Notes: generated from the letters alone by a model not told the origin. A stretch of 64,000 nucleotides of DNA from CAYUZU01 sp964448675 (GCA_964448675.1 CAYUZU010000001.1:1-64000); one strand, 5' to 3'; counted from the stretch's first letter, positions 43,658 through 55,007 are shown. Program-made: numbers and translations.

Positions 43658-44770
43658 TCATTCGCCCACGACGTACGCCACGCCGCCGGTGTTGTAGAGC
43701 CAGGCCTTGCCGAGGTCGTGACGATTGAGCGTGAGCTGGCCCTTGTCGGGTGTCGAGAACGCCGGGTCGTTGACGTGGACGTGGCCGTTCGCGTCGAAGC
43801 CGGTGATCACGATGAGGTGGCCGCCGCTGGGGCGATAGGAGGCGCCGCGAAACTGGTCGCCCTCCCGCAGCCGCAGCGAGATGGCCAGCGGCCGGCCCTG
43901 GGCGACGTGGCGCTCGACGTCGCGCCAGGTGGAAAAACGCGTCAGGTAACCCGGCACGCCGAACGCGTACGCCGTTTGAATCTGCCGGGGCCAGTTGCCG
44001 TAGATGTCGTTCGCGGCGTCGTAGCAGGCAGCCGCGACGTCCCCCGATTTCGCGTCGACGCCGTGATACGCGAGGAGCATCGCGACGCACGCGGGGCTGC
44101 AGATGCGGCCGGCGAGCTCGGGGCGGTCGGTGAGCTGATTACGGAAGGGCACCGGCAGACGGCGCACGGCGGCCGGCGGCGGCGTGACGGGCTTGTCCGG
44201 TGCCGCATAGGGCGGCGGGTCGCGGTCGATATCGCTGGTGCAGATCGCGAGGCGGCGGATGGTCAGCGGTTTGCCCCCGGCGGTGTCGGCACTGCCGCGT
44301 ACGCGCACCTCGACCCGACCGAAGTACGTGTCGCTGCGAAAGACATCAATGTCCACGCGTCCCAACGCGCAGCGTTGCGTGTGCTCCGCCGGGACGGGTC
44401 GGTTGCCGCCCGCCCCGACATGCAGCCACGGCGTCCATTCGCCCGTGTCCAGGGCTGCCGCCCGCAGCTCGATGCGGTAACCGGCGGTGGGCGGGCAGTC
44501 GATGTTCCACGAAACCAGCGCTTCGTTGAACGGAAACGGTGGCGTCTGACGTGGCGCGGTGTACGTCACCACGTAGTCCAGGGAACTGGCCGGACCGCCG
44601 ACGGGCTCGTCCAGACGCATGCTCTTGTGGGTGCCGTGGGCGGCGGGGTCGGTGCTGTCGAGGATGACCATGTGATGGCGGTGCGGGACGTATGTCCGCG
44701 TTGGCGACTGGCAGCCGACGAGGGCAAGCGTCGCAGTGAGGGCGAGTATGATGAGCAGCGGGCGGGTCAT
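43658..44770 (-). CDS. lipoprotein with C39-like cysteine peptidase domain
   Basis: A 370-aa lipoprotein starting at ATG 44770, with lipobox cysteine C20 (LALVGC). Residues about 45-180 are beta-rich. The C-terminal domain (about 205-365) matches Peptidase_C39_2: RICSPACVAMLLAYHGVD (C224 candidate nucleophile), PSGGHLIVITGF (H318) and VHVNDPAF (D335). Bacterial C39-like domains cleave peptides or act in cell-wall and export contexts; the substrate is unknown. Lies 120 bp downstream of the phosphodiester glycosidase gene, same strand. Confidence 0.83.
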   Translation of the reverse strand: MTRPLLIILALTATLALVGCQSPTRTYVPHRHHMVILDSTDPAAHGTHKSMRLDEPVGGPASSLDYVVTYTAPRQTPPFPFNEALVSWNIDCPPTAGYRIELRAAALDTGEWTPWLHVGAGGNRPVPAEHTQRCALGRVDIDVFRSDTYFGRVEVRVRGSADTAGGKPLTIRRLAICTSDIDRDPPPYAAPDKPVTPPPAAVRRLPVPFRNQLTDRPELAGRICSPACVAMLLAYHGVDAKSGDVAAACYDAANDIYGNWPRQIQTAYAFGVPGYLTRFSTWRDVERHVAQGRPLAISLRLREGDQFRGASYRPSGGHLIVITGFDANGHVHVNDPAFSTPDKGQLTLNRHDLGKAWLYNTGGVAYVVGE

Positions 44771-44890
44771 CGTATGCGCTTCCGGCTGAAATCGGTGCTC
44801 GGGTGACACGTGCTGAAGTGACAAAGTGATAAAGTGACGAGGGCCCGTCAACGCGACACGGCGCCTCGATCGTCCACAATTGTCCATTGA

Positions 44891-46513
44891 TCATTGTACC
44901 TTCCCCGGCCGGGCGCCGTAGATGCGGTCCGGGATGATCTCCTGACCGATGTACTCGTAATCGATGCCGAAACCGGGGACGCGCCGGGGCTTGTCGCCTG
45001 GCTCGGAAGCGTAAGCGTGCCGCGGACTCTCGATACTCGACCAGTACCACAGGCGCTCGCGGCCCTTGTCATCCCAATCACGGCCCCAGAAGACCCCCGC
45101 ATGCGTCCCGCCGCCAGCGCGGTAGAACTGGATGAAATCGCCGCGCTGCAACAGGCGGTAATCGTCAATCGCCGTACCGAGGCCGGCCCACGGCAGCACG
45201 TCGGCGGCGCGCTGCTCGAAGACGGTGTCGCGATAAGGTCCGGGGATGATCTCTGTCGCGGGCGGTTGCGCCACGCCGAACCACGCCTGCTGCAGGGCAT
45301 CGAACTTCGCGCGCGGCCAGTCCTGGAACCAGCGGCCGGTGGCGTCGACGGCCTGGCAGTCGTGATGCAGCTGACAGTAGGCAGCCAGGAAGACGGGCAG
45401 GGTTGCGCCCGCCCCGGATGAATGGTGCGGGTCGACCATGGGGGCCGGTTGACCCTCGTACGTCAGGTCCACGGCGTCACTCGACCGCCCGGGGAACATG
45501 CGCCCGCGCCGGTCGCCGATGATGCGCAGGACGGCGTCGCGCAGCGTCGTGGGCTCGGCGTGCTCTGGTCGCGGCGGCTTGCCGGGCAGGTAGAAGCCGA
45601 GGTTGTTGGCCACCTGGCGCAGCGTGTTCGGCTGGCCGCGGCCGACGGGCGTGTTGACGACGTCGTAGTTGTGCACGGCGTTTTCGATCACGAGGGTCGA
45701 CGAGCCGCCGCCGTCGAGATTGAGCGCGTCCCACGCACCGAGCGACTCGAAGAGCGCGGCGAGCTCGATGAGCGTGATGCCTTCGCTGACGTCCTTTTGC
45801 CGCCCGTCGACGACAACGATCCACAGCGTGTCGCCATCCTGGTCGACCCCGACCGCGGTCCGCGGATTGACCCCACCGAAGCTGGTAAAGGCGTATTCCG
45901 GTTTCACGGCGATGCGGCGGTCGTCCAGCAGCATGCGAAAGCCGGGAATGACGTGCCAGACGCCGTCATCGTCAAGCGGCGGGGCCGCGAGCCGGACGCG
46001 GCCGTCGCGCGCGACATACATCGCCCCGAATCGCTCGTCCGGCGGCGAATAGGTCTTGCCCCGGACGGCGGCGAGTCCGACCACGTCCATCGGCTGGCCG
46101 GTCTGGCCGCGGAATGGTCCGAAGGCGCTGGTGTTGATGGCGAGCTGCACGCCGCGCTGGCGGGCGAAATCGAGCGTCGTCGCGCAGCGCGTTTCGAACT
46201 TGGCATTCTCGCCGGTGAAGTCGGCGGGCGCGGTCAGGGCGAGCCGCACATCGTTGCTGCTGAGGTCGACGCGGGCGATCCACAAGCGCAGCGGCCGCGG
46301 CGCGGCGTAGCGGCGATGGTGCAACGCGAGTGCCGGACTGAAAGCCGCGATCGGTGTCTGCTCGAGCGGGTCGCGCACCCAGGCGCGAGCGTCGGCAACG
46401 GCGGCTGCGTACCGCGCGGCGGGGCGGGTCGTGGCCGCGGGTTGGGCCGCGGCGGCGACGGCATGCAGCGCGACGAGGAGGACGACAGACGGGGCGAGGA
46501 AACGGTGGCGCAT
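44891..46513 (-). CDS. phosphodiester glycosidase (NAGPA) domain protein fused to an NlpC/CHAP-like domain
   Basis: A 540-aa exported protein from ATG 46513, with a signal peptide ending near AAAAQ (24). The NAGPA-type domain (about 55-335) has LAINTSAFGPF, GGVNPRTAVGVDQDGDTLWIVVVDG (interrupted by a few residues) and LNLDGGGSSTLVI. The C-terminal 200 residues carry LQRGDFIQFYRAGGGTHAGVFWG, resembling the His-containing strand of NlpC/P60 or CHAP domains; the expected Cys position appears to read HHSSGAG, i.e. Ser. An open frame continues upstream to 47155, but it overlaps the phosphatase gene and is not used. Confidence 0.82.
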   Translation of the reverse strand: MRHRFLAPSVVLLVALHAVAAAAQPAATTRPAARYAAAVADARAWVRDPLEQTPIAAFSPALALHHRRYAAPRPLRLWIARVDLSSNDVRLALTAPADFTGENAKFETRCATTLDFARQRGVQLAINTSAFGPFRGQTGQPMDVVGLAAVRGKTYSPPDERFGAMYVARDGRVRLAAPPLDDDGVWHVIPGFRMLLDDRRIAVKPEYAFTSFGGVNPRTAVGVDQDGDTLWIVVVDGRQKDVSEGITLIELAALFESLGAWDALNLDGGGSSTLVIENAVHNYDVVNTPVGRGQPNTLRQVANNLGFYLPGKPPRPEHAEPTTLRDAVLRIIGDRRGRMFPGRSSDAVDLTYEGQPAPMVDPHHSSGAGATLPVFLAAYCQLHHDCQAVDATGRWFQDWPRAKFDALQQAWFGVAQPPATEIIPGPYRDTVFEQRAADVLPWAGLGTAIDDYRLLQRGDFIQFYRAGGGTHAGVFWGRDWDDKGRERLWYWSSIESPRHAYASEPGDKPRRVPGFGIDYEYIGQEIIPDRIYGARPGKVQ

Positions 46514-46659
46514 GGTACACCTGCCGGTGTTGGGGAATTCGGGGCTTTGCGTCCTGCGACGGCTCGAAACAAGCAGAATAGCGGCAGCTGCGACCCTTGT
46601 CAGCAGTGCGGCAGGGACCGGCTGGATACGGCAGCGCCCGGCGCAGGGCCGAACCCGCT

Positions 46660-47502
46660 TCAGACCTGCAGCACTTCGCGCTGCACGCGCCTGGTGGCGG
46701 CAACGCAGGGAATGTCCTCGCCGTGGTATTGCGTGATGTCCAGCGGAAAGACCGGGCTGCCGTCCGGCTTCGTGATGTGTGCGCCAGCCGCCTCGATCAG
46801 CACCCAGCCCGCGGCGATGTCCCATAAGCGCGGGTTGTCGCACAGGGCCGCGTCGAGCTCGCCGTTGGCGACCATGGCCAGGTGCAGGGCGGTGGAGCCG
46901 AAGCTGCGGCACACGTAGCGGTCGAGCCATGCATGGGCGAGCGGAACCGTTTCGCCGACGGGACTGGAGGGGATCGCGACGACGGGCTTGGGGTTGGCGC
47001 CGCGCGGGGGGGCCTCGTTCTCGTCGTGGCGGGGGCGGTGCTCGCAATTGAAGAACAGCCCGCCTTTCTGGCTGGCGGAGTAGAGTGTGTTGCGCTGCGC
47101 ATCGTAGATCGCGCCGACCAGCGGCATGCCGTTGAGCATCGCCGCCACCGAGCACGTGTACAGCGGAATGTGACGCACGAAGTTTCGCGTGCCGTCGATC
47201 GGGTCGATGACCCAGCAGACCTGATCGGCCGTCGGTGCGGGCGGTGGATCGGTGAGCGTGAGCTGCTCCTCGGCGATGAACGCGTCCTGCGGCCGCTGCG
47301 CCCGGATGGTGGCGATGACGGCGGCCTGGGCGTCCTCGTCGGCGTCGCTGACCTCACTGCGATCGGACTTGAGCCACACGCCGAGCTCGCTACCGAAGTA
47401 GCGCCGCGCGACGCGGCCGCCGGCGCGAGCGGCTTCCTCGGCGAGGGCGCGCAGGGTGTGCTGGGAGTGCGGGTTGTCCGGGTCGAAATCGACGGCTGCC
47501 AT
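46660..47502 (-). CDS. inositol monophosphatase family phosphatase
   Basis: A 280-aa Mg2+-dependent, Li+-sensitive-type phosphatase. The metal-binding motif WVIDPIDGTRNF is near residue 100, preceded by the Glu motif AFIAEEQ and followed by LWDIAAGWVLIEAAG. ATG 47502 shares a base with the yidC stop (TGATG), so it is coupled to yidC. Substrates in this family include inositol phosphate, PAP and histidinol phosphate. The his operon in this window lacks an obvious histidinol-phosphatase, so a HisN role is possible but unproven. Confidence 0.88.
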   Translation of the reverse strand: MAAVDFDPDNPHSQHTLRALAEEAARAGGRVARRYFGSELGVWLKSDRSEVSDADEDAQAAVIATIRAQRPQDAFIAEEQLTLTDPPPAPTADQVCWVIDPIDGTRNFVRHIPLYTCSVAAMLNGMPLVGAIYDAQRNTLYSASQKGGLFFNCEHRPRHDENEAPPRGANPKPVVAIPSSPVGETVPLAHAWLDRYVCRSFGSTALHLAMVANGELDAALCDNPRLWDIAAGWVLIEAAGAHITKPDGSPVFPLDITQYHGEDIPCVAATRRVQREVLQV

Positions 47503-49733
47503 CACCGTTTCCTCTTGTCGTTCTTCTTGGCGGCACGCTGTTCGGCGCGCTTGCGTTCTTCCTGCTTCGCGAGATCATCGGCCTTGCGCTGCAGGTCTTC
47601 GGCCTGCTTGGCGATTCGCTCGAAGAAGCGGCCGACGATACCCTTCTTGCCGGGCCGCCTGGGCGGCGCCGGGCCCGCCTTCTCGCGGCGCTCCTTTTCG
47701 TGGGCGAGCTGCCGGCGGATGATGAGCGATTCACAGATGCCGACGACGTTGGTCGCCATCCAGTACAGGTTCAAGCCAGCCGGCATATTATAGAACATCA
47801 GCGGGAACATGATCGCCATCATGTAGGCGACCATCTGCTGCTGGCGCAGCTGGTCTTCGGGCGACATGCCGCCGGCAGGCTTCTTCTGTTCGCCGTCCTG
47901 CTTCTTGGCGGCGTCGAGCTTGGCCTGCATGTGCGGCTTGGGCATGTACTTCTGCTGGAGCCACATGCTGATGCCCATCAGGATCGGCAGCAGATTGATC
48001 GACGTCACGCCGGCGAACACCATGTTCAGCAGTGGGATCGACGACAGGATCGGCACGTCGTACGGCTCGGCGAACCGGATGAACGCGTCGGGCGCCGACA
48101 GATCCTGAATCCACCAGCCGTCGAAGGGCGCGTGGCGCAGATTGACATCCGTGTTCAGGGCGGTCCACAGCGCGATCAGGATCGGCATCTGCAGGAACAG
48201 CGGGATGAATGCGACGAAGTTCGCCGCGGGATTGATGCCCTCCTCGCTGAAGAGCTTCATCATCTCCTGGTTCTGCTTGACCTTGTCGTTGGCGTATTTC
48301 TCCTTGACCGCGCTGAGCTTGGGCTGGATGCGGGCCATGTTCTCCTGCATGCGGAACATGGACTTCTGCTGGAATACGGTCAGGGGATGCAGCAGGCCGC
48401 GGATGATGATCACCAGGATGATGATCGCCACGCCGTAGTTCCGCACGACCGAGTGGATCGTCTCCAGCAGCCAGACCATCATCTCGCGCAGCCAGATCGG
48501 GGCACAGAACGCACAGCAGCGCCCGTCCGCCGATTGCGCGAGCTGATAGTACAGCTTGGTGTGGTCGGCATAGGCCGGGTTGATCTTCTTCAGGTACGTC
48601 GCGTCCTTGGGGCCGGCGTAGATCTCGAACGGGAAGCGGGTGGACGCGCCCGGTGCGAGCTCGGTCGGCACCGTCGTGGCCCGCGCCAGCAGGTCGCCCA
48701 GGTTTTCCTCAGCCGGCGGATTGGCCACCAGCCCCGCCAGCGACGCGACGAATTCGCTGCGCTCGCCCGGCGGCGGCAGCGGGCGCGTGAAAACGCCGAA
48801 GTACTTGTTGGTCAGGCAGGTCCAGAGCAGCGGGCCCTTGGCGGGCTCGAGCAGACTCTCGGGCTCGCCGGCGACCGTGGCCTTGCGCAGGCCGTCGCGC
48901 GTGTGCGCCTTGTTCAGGCTGATGCTGTCGCCGTCGCGCTGGGCCGTCAGCAGGAAGCGCATGTCGTAGACCAGGTGCTCCTTGCGGATGCCGATCGGCC
49001 CGTCCTGGGCCAGGCGTATGGTCAGCGGCCGGCCACTGAGGTTCTCGACGGTGAGGTCCAGGTCGAAGACCGGCTGGCCCTCGTGCAGGGCGTAGGTCTT
49101 GCGGAAGCGCAGCAGCTCGTTGCCGTCGGTGTCGCTGAGCGTCGTCTGGAACGCGACCGTATCCGGCCCCGCGTCGTCGACCAGTTCCCAGACCTGCTGG
49201 GCCAGCGAGACGGCCTCGTTCCCGTATTCCTTGATCCACACGCGGTGCGTCGCGAATGAGTATTCCTCCACCACACCGTCGGAGACCGGCGTCAGGAGGG
49301 GGTAGGGCGTGCCGCTGTCGGGCTCGGCCTGGTGGACGAACTCGCCTTTGTCGTTCTTGCGGAAGAGCTCCAGCCGCGTGACGCTGCCGCCGCGGGGGTG
49401 CAGCTCGACCCGCAGCATGTCGCCCTCTTCCCCTCCCAGCACGACCGGCTCGATCCGTTCGTCGGGCTCGGCGGGCAGGAGGGCGGCCCCTGGGGCAGCC
49501 GTCAGCACAGGGCCGGTTGCGGTGCCCGTGGTCGGGGTGGGGGCGGCCTTGCTGGCGTCGATGACCGCCGGGCCGGTCGTGGGCTGGGTCGGCGCGGCCG
49601 GGACCTGCTCGGTCGGGGCGGGTGGCCGCTGGTCCTGCTCGGGGGAGAAGACCGTGACCATGTAGCGCCAGCCGATGAAAATGGCCATGGCGGCGGCCAT
49701 TGCGAGGATCAGTCGCCGAAACTCGTTGTCCAT
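47502..49733 (-). CDS. yidC: membrane protein insertase YidC
   Basis: Inserts and folds inner-membrane proteins, alone or with SecYEG. The 743 aa show an N-terminal signal-anchor helix (about 8-30), a Pro/Thr/Ala-rich linker (35-95), the large periplasmic beta-sandwich domain (about 95-400), then the conserved five-helix core: VRNYGVAIIILVIIIRGLLHPL (Arg in the hydrophilic groove), QEMMKLFSEEGINP, FLQMPILIALWTAL and NMPAGLNLYWMATNVVG. A long, basic C-terminal tail (about 670-743) may contact the ribosome. Longer than E. coli YidC (548 aa), through linker and tail. Confidence 0.97.
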   Translation of the reverse strand: MDNEFRRLILAMAAAMAIFIGWRYMVTVFSPEQDQRPPAPTEQVPAAPTQPTTGPAVIDASKAAPTPTTGTATGPVLTAAPGAALLPAEPDERIEPVVLGGEEGDMLRVELHPRGGSVTRLELFRKNDKGEFVHQAEPDSGTPYPLLTPVSDGVVEEYSFATHRVWIKEYGNEAVSLAQQVWELVDDAGPDTVAFQTTLSDTDGNELLRFRKTYALHEGQPVFDLDLTVENLSGRPLTIRLAQDGPIGIRKEHLVYDMRFLLTAQRDGDSISLNKAHTRDGLRKATVAGEPESLLEPAKGPLLWTCLTNKYFGVFTRPLPPPGERSEFVASLAGLVANPPAEENLGDLLARATTVPTELAPGASTRFPFEIYAGPKDATYLKKINPAYADHTKLYYQLAQSADGRCCAFCAPIWLREMMVWLLETIHSVVRNYGVAIIILVIIIRGLLHPLTVFQQKSMFRMQENMARIQPKLSAVKEKYANDKVKQNQEMMKLFSEEGINPAANFVAFIPLFLQMPILIALWTALNTDVNLRHAPFDGWWIQDLSAPDAFIRFAEPYDVPILSSIPLLNMVFAGVTSINLLPILMGISMWLQQKYMPKPHMQAKLDAAKKQDGEQKKPAGGMSPEDQLRQQQMVAYMMAIMFPLMFYNMPAGLNLYWMATNVVGICESLIIRRQLAHEKERREKAGPAPPRRPGKKGIVGRFFERIAKQAEDLQRKADDLAKQEERKRAEQRAAKKNDKRKR

Positions 49734-49858
49734 TCGCCTGTGTACGCTTTATTTCAGGTGGAGGGGCGCGCCCCGCAACCGCACGCGGGGCCAGCCGCCG
49801 AAACGACGCATTGTAGGCCCTGCCCCCAGAACTGCAACGCGGGCGGTCGCGGGATGGT

Positions 49859-49887
49859 TTGCAACCGCGACCGCGGCAGGGCACAAT
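49859..49887 (+). promoter_or_regulatory. putative proS promoter
   Basis: TTGCAA (49859-49864) and CACAAT (49882-49887) at 17-nt spacing, about 28 nt before the expected 5' UTR and ATG 49922. Both boxes are partial matches. Confidence 0.4.
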
Positions 49888-49921
49888 GGGTCGTTTTAGC
49901 GGCGTCCGGGAGAATCACGCG

Positions 49922-51712
49922 ATGCACTGGCGAAAATACTTCATCCCCACCACCAAAGAGACCCCCAAGGACGCGACCGCGCCGTCCCACGTCCTCATGC
50001 TCCGCGCGGGGCTGATCCGCCAGCTCGCGGCGGGGATCTACAGCTACCTGCCGCTGGGCTTCCGGGCGCTGCGCAAGGTGGAGCAGATCGTGCGCGAGGA
50101 GATGGACCGCGCGGGCGCCATCGAGCTGCGCATGCCCTGCCTGACGCCGACGTCGCTTTGGCAGGAGACGGGCCGGCACGAGACCATGCAGGACATTCTG
50201 CTGCGGCTCGACGGGCGGACGTGGGACTGGGCGGCCGGGCTGGTCCTGGCGCCGACGCACGAGGAGATCATCACCGAGATCGCCCGGGCGTACCTGAGGA
50301 GCTACAAGCAGCTGCCGGTGAATCTGTACCAGATCCAGCTCAAGTACCGCGGAGAAGCGCGGCCCAAGAGCGGCGTGTTGCGAACGCGTGAGTTTTTGAT
50401 GAAGGACGCGTACTCGTTCCACAGCGATACGGCCACGCTCGACAGCGAGTACGAGAACATGTACGCGACGTACTGCCGCATCTTCGGGCGCTGCGGCTTG
50501 CCGTACCTGGCGGTACAGGCCGAGAGTGGCGCGATGGGCGGCGATGTCTCGCACGAGTTCATGGTGCTCACGGATGCGGGCGAGGACCTCGTGGCGATCA
50601 GTGAGAACAGTGACTATGCCGCGAACCTGGAGCGGGCGACCGGGGCCCCGCTGCCGCCCATGCCGGAGGAGCCGCTGGCGGAGATCCAGGAAGTCCATAC
50701 GCCGAACGCCGGCAAGGTCGAGGACGTCTGTGCGATGCTCGGGACGAAGCCTGCGCAGATGATCAAGACGCTGATCTACGTTTCGCCGGCAGAGGACGCC
50801 GCCGGGAACGCGACGCCGGCGCAGCGGGTGGTGGCGCTGGTGCGCGGCGATCACGAGATCAACGACATCAAGCTGGCGAAGGCGGCGGGGATGTCGCTCG
50901 AGCTGGCGGACCCGGAGACGATCGCGGTCGTGACCGGCGCGGCGGTCGGGTTCGCGGGGCCGCAGGGGCTGGCTGACAAGGTTGACCGTTTGGTGATCGA
51001 TCGCGACGTGCTGGGGATGAAGAACGCCGCCACCGGAGCGAACAAGACGGATTACCACGTGACGGGCGTGAATCCAGGGCGCGACTTCCCGACCGACGGC
51101 GACAAGGTCGTCGTCGCGGACATTCGCAACGTGGTCGACGGAGACTTGTCGCCGACCGGGAGCGGCAGCGCGTTGCGGCTGCGGACGGCGATCGAGATTG
51201 GCCATGTCTTCAAGCTCGGCACGAAATACAGCGACGCGATGGAAGCGACGTACCTCGACCAGAACGGCAAGGCCAGGCCGATCATCATGGGGTGCTACGG
51301 CATCGGCGTGAATCGAATCATGGCGGCGGCGATCGAGGCCCATCACGACCAGGACGGGATCGTGTGGCCGATGTCGATCGCGCCCTTCGAGGTGCTCGTG
51401 GTGGCGCTGGACCCCAAGGACGACGAAGCCATGCGCGTTGCGAACGAGGTGCACGACGAGCTGGCGCGGGCCGGCGTCGACGTGCTGCTGGATGATCGCG
51501 ACGAGCGGGCCGGGTTCAAGTTCAAGGATGCGGACCTGATCGGCATTCCGCTGCGGATCGTGGTGGGCAAGAAGAGCCTAAAGGCCGGAGGCGTCGAGGT
51601 CGTCGAGCGCGGCAAGGCCGACAAGGCGATCATGCCGCCGAAGGACGCGACTGCTGAGGTCATCAAACGCGTGCGTGCCGAGCTGGCCCGGCTGGCCGAG
51701 CCGCCGGTGTAA
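49922..51712 (+). CDS. proS: prolyl-tRNA synthetase, bacterial (ProS1) type
   Basis: Class II synthetase charging tRNA-Pro. ATG 49922 gives 596 aa. Motif 1 region LRAGLIRQLAAGIYSYLPLG, motif 2 LKYRGEARPKSGVLRTREF and motif 3 MGCYGIGVNRIMAAAIE are present. The INS (YbaK-like) editing domain lies between motifs 2 and 3 (about 230-400). It clears mischarged Ala-tRNA-Pro. The anticodon-binding domain is at the C-terminus. The frame is open further upstream to 49859 without homology. Ends 9 bp from the convergent hisD stop. Confidence 0.97.
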   Translation: MHWRKYFIPTTKETPKDATAPSHVLMLRAGLIRQLAAGIYSYLPLGFRALRKVEQIVREEMDRAGAIELRMPCLTPTSLWQETGRHETMQDILLRLDGRTWDWAAGLVLAPTHEEIITEIARAYLRSYKQLPVNLYQIQLKYRGEARPKSGVLRTREFLMKDAYSFHSDTATLDSEYENMYATYCRIFGRCGLPYLAVQAESGAMGGDVSHEFMVLTDAGEDLVAISENSDYAANLERATGAPLPPMPEEPLAEIQEVHTPNAGKVEDVCAMLGTKPAQMIKTLIYVSPAEDAAGNATPAQRVVALVRGDHEINDIKLAKAAGMSLELADPETIAVVTGAAVGFAGPQGLADKVDRLVIDRDVLGMKNAATGANKTDYHVTGVNPGRDFPTDGDKVVVADIRNVVDGDLSPTGSGSALRLRTAIEIGHVFKLGTKYSDAMEATYLDQNGKARPIIMGCYGIGVNRIMAAAIEAHHDQDGIVWPMSIAPFEVLVVALDPKDDEAMRVANEVHDELARAGVDVLLDDRDERAGFKFKDADLIGIPLRIVVGKKSLKAGGVEVVERGKADKAIMPPKDATAEVIKRVRAELARLAEPPV

Positions 51713-51721
51713 GCGGGGTGC

Positions 51722-52980
<1,259 letters not shown>

Positions 52981-52984
<4 letters not shown>

Positions 52985-54255
52985 GATGGATCCTCCGTCG
53001 CTGGTTTGGCATGGCCCGGACGGCGTGTGACCTCTCGGCTGCGGCGGTCGAGCACGCGTTCCACTTGGGCGAGCGAGCCGTCGCCGCGGGCGAGTGCGAC
53101 CAGCGCGAAGTACAGCACATCCGCCGTCTCCCACGTCACCTCGTACCGTGATGTGGCCGCCGCCAGTTCGTTGGCCTCTTCGACGAGTTTGCTGCGGAGC
53201 AGGTTCGGGTCATCGAGTAGCCGGCGCGTGTACGAACCTGGGGGCGCATCGGCGATACGTTGGCGCAAGGTGCGCTCCAAGGCGCCGAGTCCATTCAAGG
53301 CGCCCCAGCACGTTGCCGTATTGCGGTGACAGAAGCCCGAGCCCTGCTGACGAACAGTGAAACGCAGTGCGTCGCGGTCGCAGTCGAGGTCAACCCGCAG
53401 CAGGTCCTGCGTCGCGCCGGAGGTCTCGCCCTTGACCCAAAGGCCGCGCGTGCGCGATCGGTATACGCCGCGGCGATTGCGGACTGCTGCCCGCAGGCTC
53501 TCGCTGCTGGACCACGCGAGACCGAGTGCGACGCCGCGCTCGTCGACCACGACTGTCGGCCAGAGTCCGTCGGGGCGATCCGAGGTGAGGGGAGCGGCGA
53601 TGGCGTCGGCGAGATCCATGCGGCCGGTGTAGAGTGCCATGCCGACCTGCGCGTCGATGCCGAGCTTGTCGAGTGCGGCGATCTCGTCGGTGGTCGTGAT
53701 GCCGCCGGCCACCGTGAGCATGGTGTCGCCGGCTGCTTCGCGCAGGCGCTCCGCCCGCGCGAGGTCGCTGCCTTGCAAGCGACCTTCGCGTTCGACGAAG
53801 GTGACGAGAAAGCCGCCGACGACATCGCGCAGCTCGCGCATCTGATCGAACACGTCGCGGCCGGTGCGTGTCTGCCAGCCGTCGACGACGACTTCGCCGT
53901 CGATGGCGTCGAGGGCAGCAACGACGCGCTCGCGTGGCAATTCGCGCAGCACGTCTGGGGTCGCGGCCGTGCCGAGAACGACCTGCGTTGCGCCCGCGTC
54001 GAGCCATTCGATCGCGCGCTCGATGTTGCGGATGCCGCCGCCGACACGGCAGTCGGCGATCGTCAGGAGTTCACGGATCAGGTCGGTGTTGTCGCCGCGT
54101 CCAAGCGCCGCGTCGAGGTCGACGACGGCAATCTCACCGGCGAGGGCGAAGCGTGCGGCGATGGGGCGCGGGTCGCCCGCATCCATGGCCTTTTCGCGGC
54201 CGCCGACGAGTTGTACCGCCTGTCCGTCCATGATGTCGATTGAAGGGATGATCAT
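52981..54255 (-). CDS. hisA-hisI-hisE: trifunctional HisA-HisI-HisE fusion
   Basis: One 424-aa polypeptide predicted to perform three successive steps: PR-ATP pyrophosphohydrolase (HisE), PR-AMP cyclohydrolase (HisI) and ProFAR isomerase (HisA). Residues about 1-225 are the HisA TIM barrel (IIPSIDIMDGQAVQL with Asp7; Asp116 in AALDAIDGEV; VAGGITTTDEI). Residues about 230-317 are HisI with its metal set: DCDRD (291-295) and GSGFCHRNTATCWG (C309, C316), plus SRTRGLWVKGETSG. Residues about 322-408 are HisE (KLVEEANELAAA, WETADVLYFALVAL). No frameshift or stop separates the parts. Starts at ATG 54255, overlapping hisF by 4 bp. Confidence 0.94.
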
Positions 54256-55007
54256 ATTCGCACCCGGCATCCGGCCGCCGCAAGCTGTTGCTTCAGGTCG
54301 CGCACGGTCATTTCGTTGTCGTGGAAGATGGAAGCGGCCAGGACGGCGTCGGCGCCGGCGCGGAGCGCGCTGATCAGGTGCCCGGGCCCGGCGGCGCCGC
54401 CCGACGCGATCACGGGTACTCGCACGACCGCGCTGATCGCTTTGATAAGCTCGTCGTCGTAGCCGCTGCGCGTGCCGTCACGATCCCAACTCGTGAGGAG
54501 TATTTCGCCGGCGCCGCGCTCCGTCGCCTCGAGGGCCCAGGTGACGGCGTCGCGGCCGGTGCGTTCGGTGCCAGACAGGACGACGACCTCCCAGCCGCCG
54601 GCCGGTGTGCGGGCGGCGTCGAGGGCGAGCACTGTGCATTGGCAGCCGAATTGTGTGGCGAGTTGATCGATGAGCGGCGGTTCGCGCACCGCGGCGGTGT
54701 TGATACTGACCTTGTCGGCGCCGGCGTCGAGCAGGGCGGAGGCATCGGCCGTCGTGCGTACACCGCCGCCCACGGTGAGCGGGATCGTGAGTTGCTCGCG
54801 CACGGCGCGTACGGTGTCGGTCTGGTTTGCGCGGCCTTCGGGCGTGGCCGAAACGTCGAGCACGACGATCTCGTCGGCATCCTGGGTTTCGTAAGCCGCG
54901 GCTCGCTCGGCCGGGTCGCCGGCATCGCGCAAGCCCGCGAAGCGCACGCCCTTTACCACGCGGCCGTTGCGCACGTCCAGGCATGGGATGATGCGAGCGG
55001 TCAGCAT
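54252..55007 (-). CDS. hisF: imidazole glycerol phosphate synthase, cyclase subunit
   Basis: TIM-barrel subunit that uses ammonia from HisH to make IGP and AICAR. ATG 55007 gives 251 aa (MLTARIIPCLDVRNGRVVKG). The catalytic Asp pair is in CLDVRNG and LLTSWDRDGTRSGYD; phosphate loops include VGGGVRTTADA and IASGGAAGPGHL. Overlaps hisH by 7 bp and the fusion gene by 4 bp. The active HisF works as a heterodimer with HisH. Confidence 0.97.
   Translation of the reverse strand: MLTARIIPCLDVRNGRVVKGVRFAGLRDAGDPAERAAAYETQDADEIVVLDVSATPEGRANQTDTVRAVREQLTIPLTVGGGVRTTADASALLDAGADKVSINTAAVREPPLIDQLATQFGCQCTVLALDAARTPAGGWEVVVLSGTERTGRDAVTWALEATERGAGEILLTSWDRDGTRSGYDDELIKAISAVVRVPVIASGGAAGPGHLISALRAGADAVLAASIFHDNEMTVRDLKQQLAAAGCRVRI

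Noticed and set aside
46514..47155. N-terminal extension of the glycosidase to 47155
   Set aside because: Overlaps the inositol-phosphatase-family gene out of frame, while a proper signal peptide begins at 46513.
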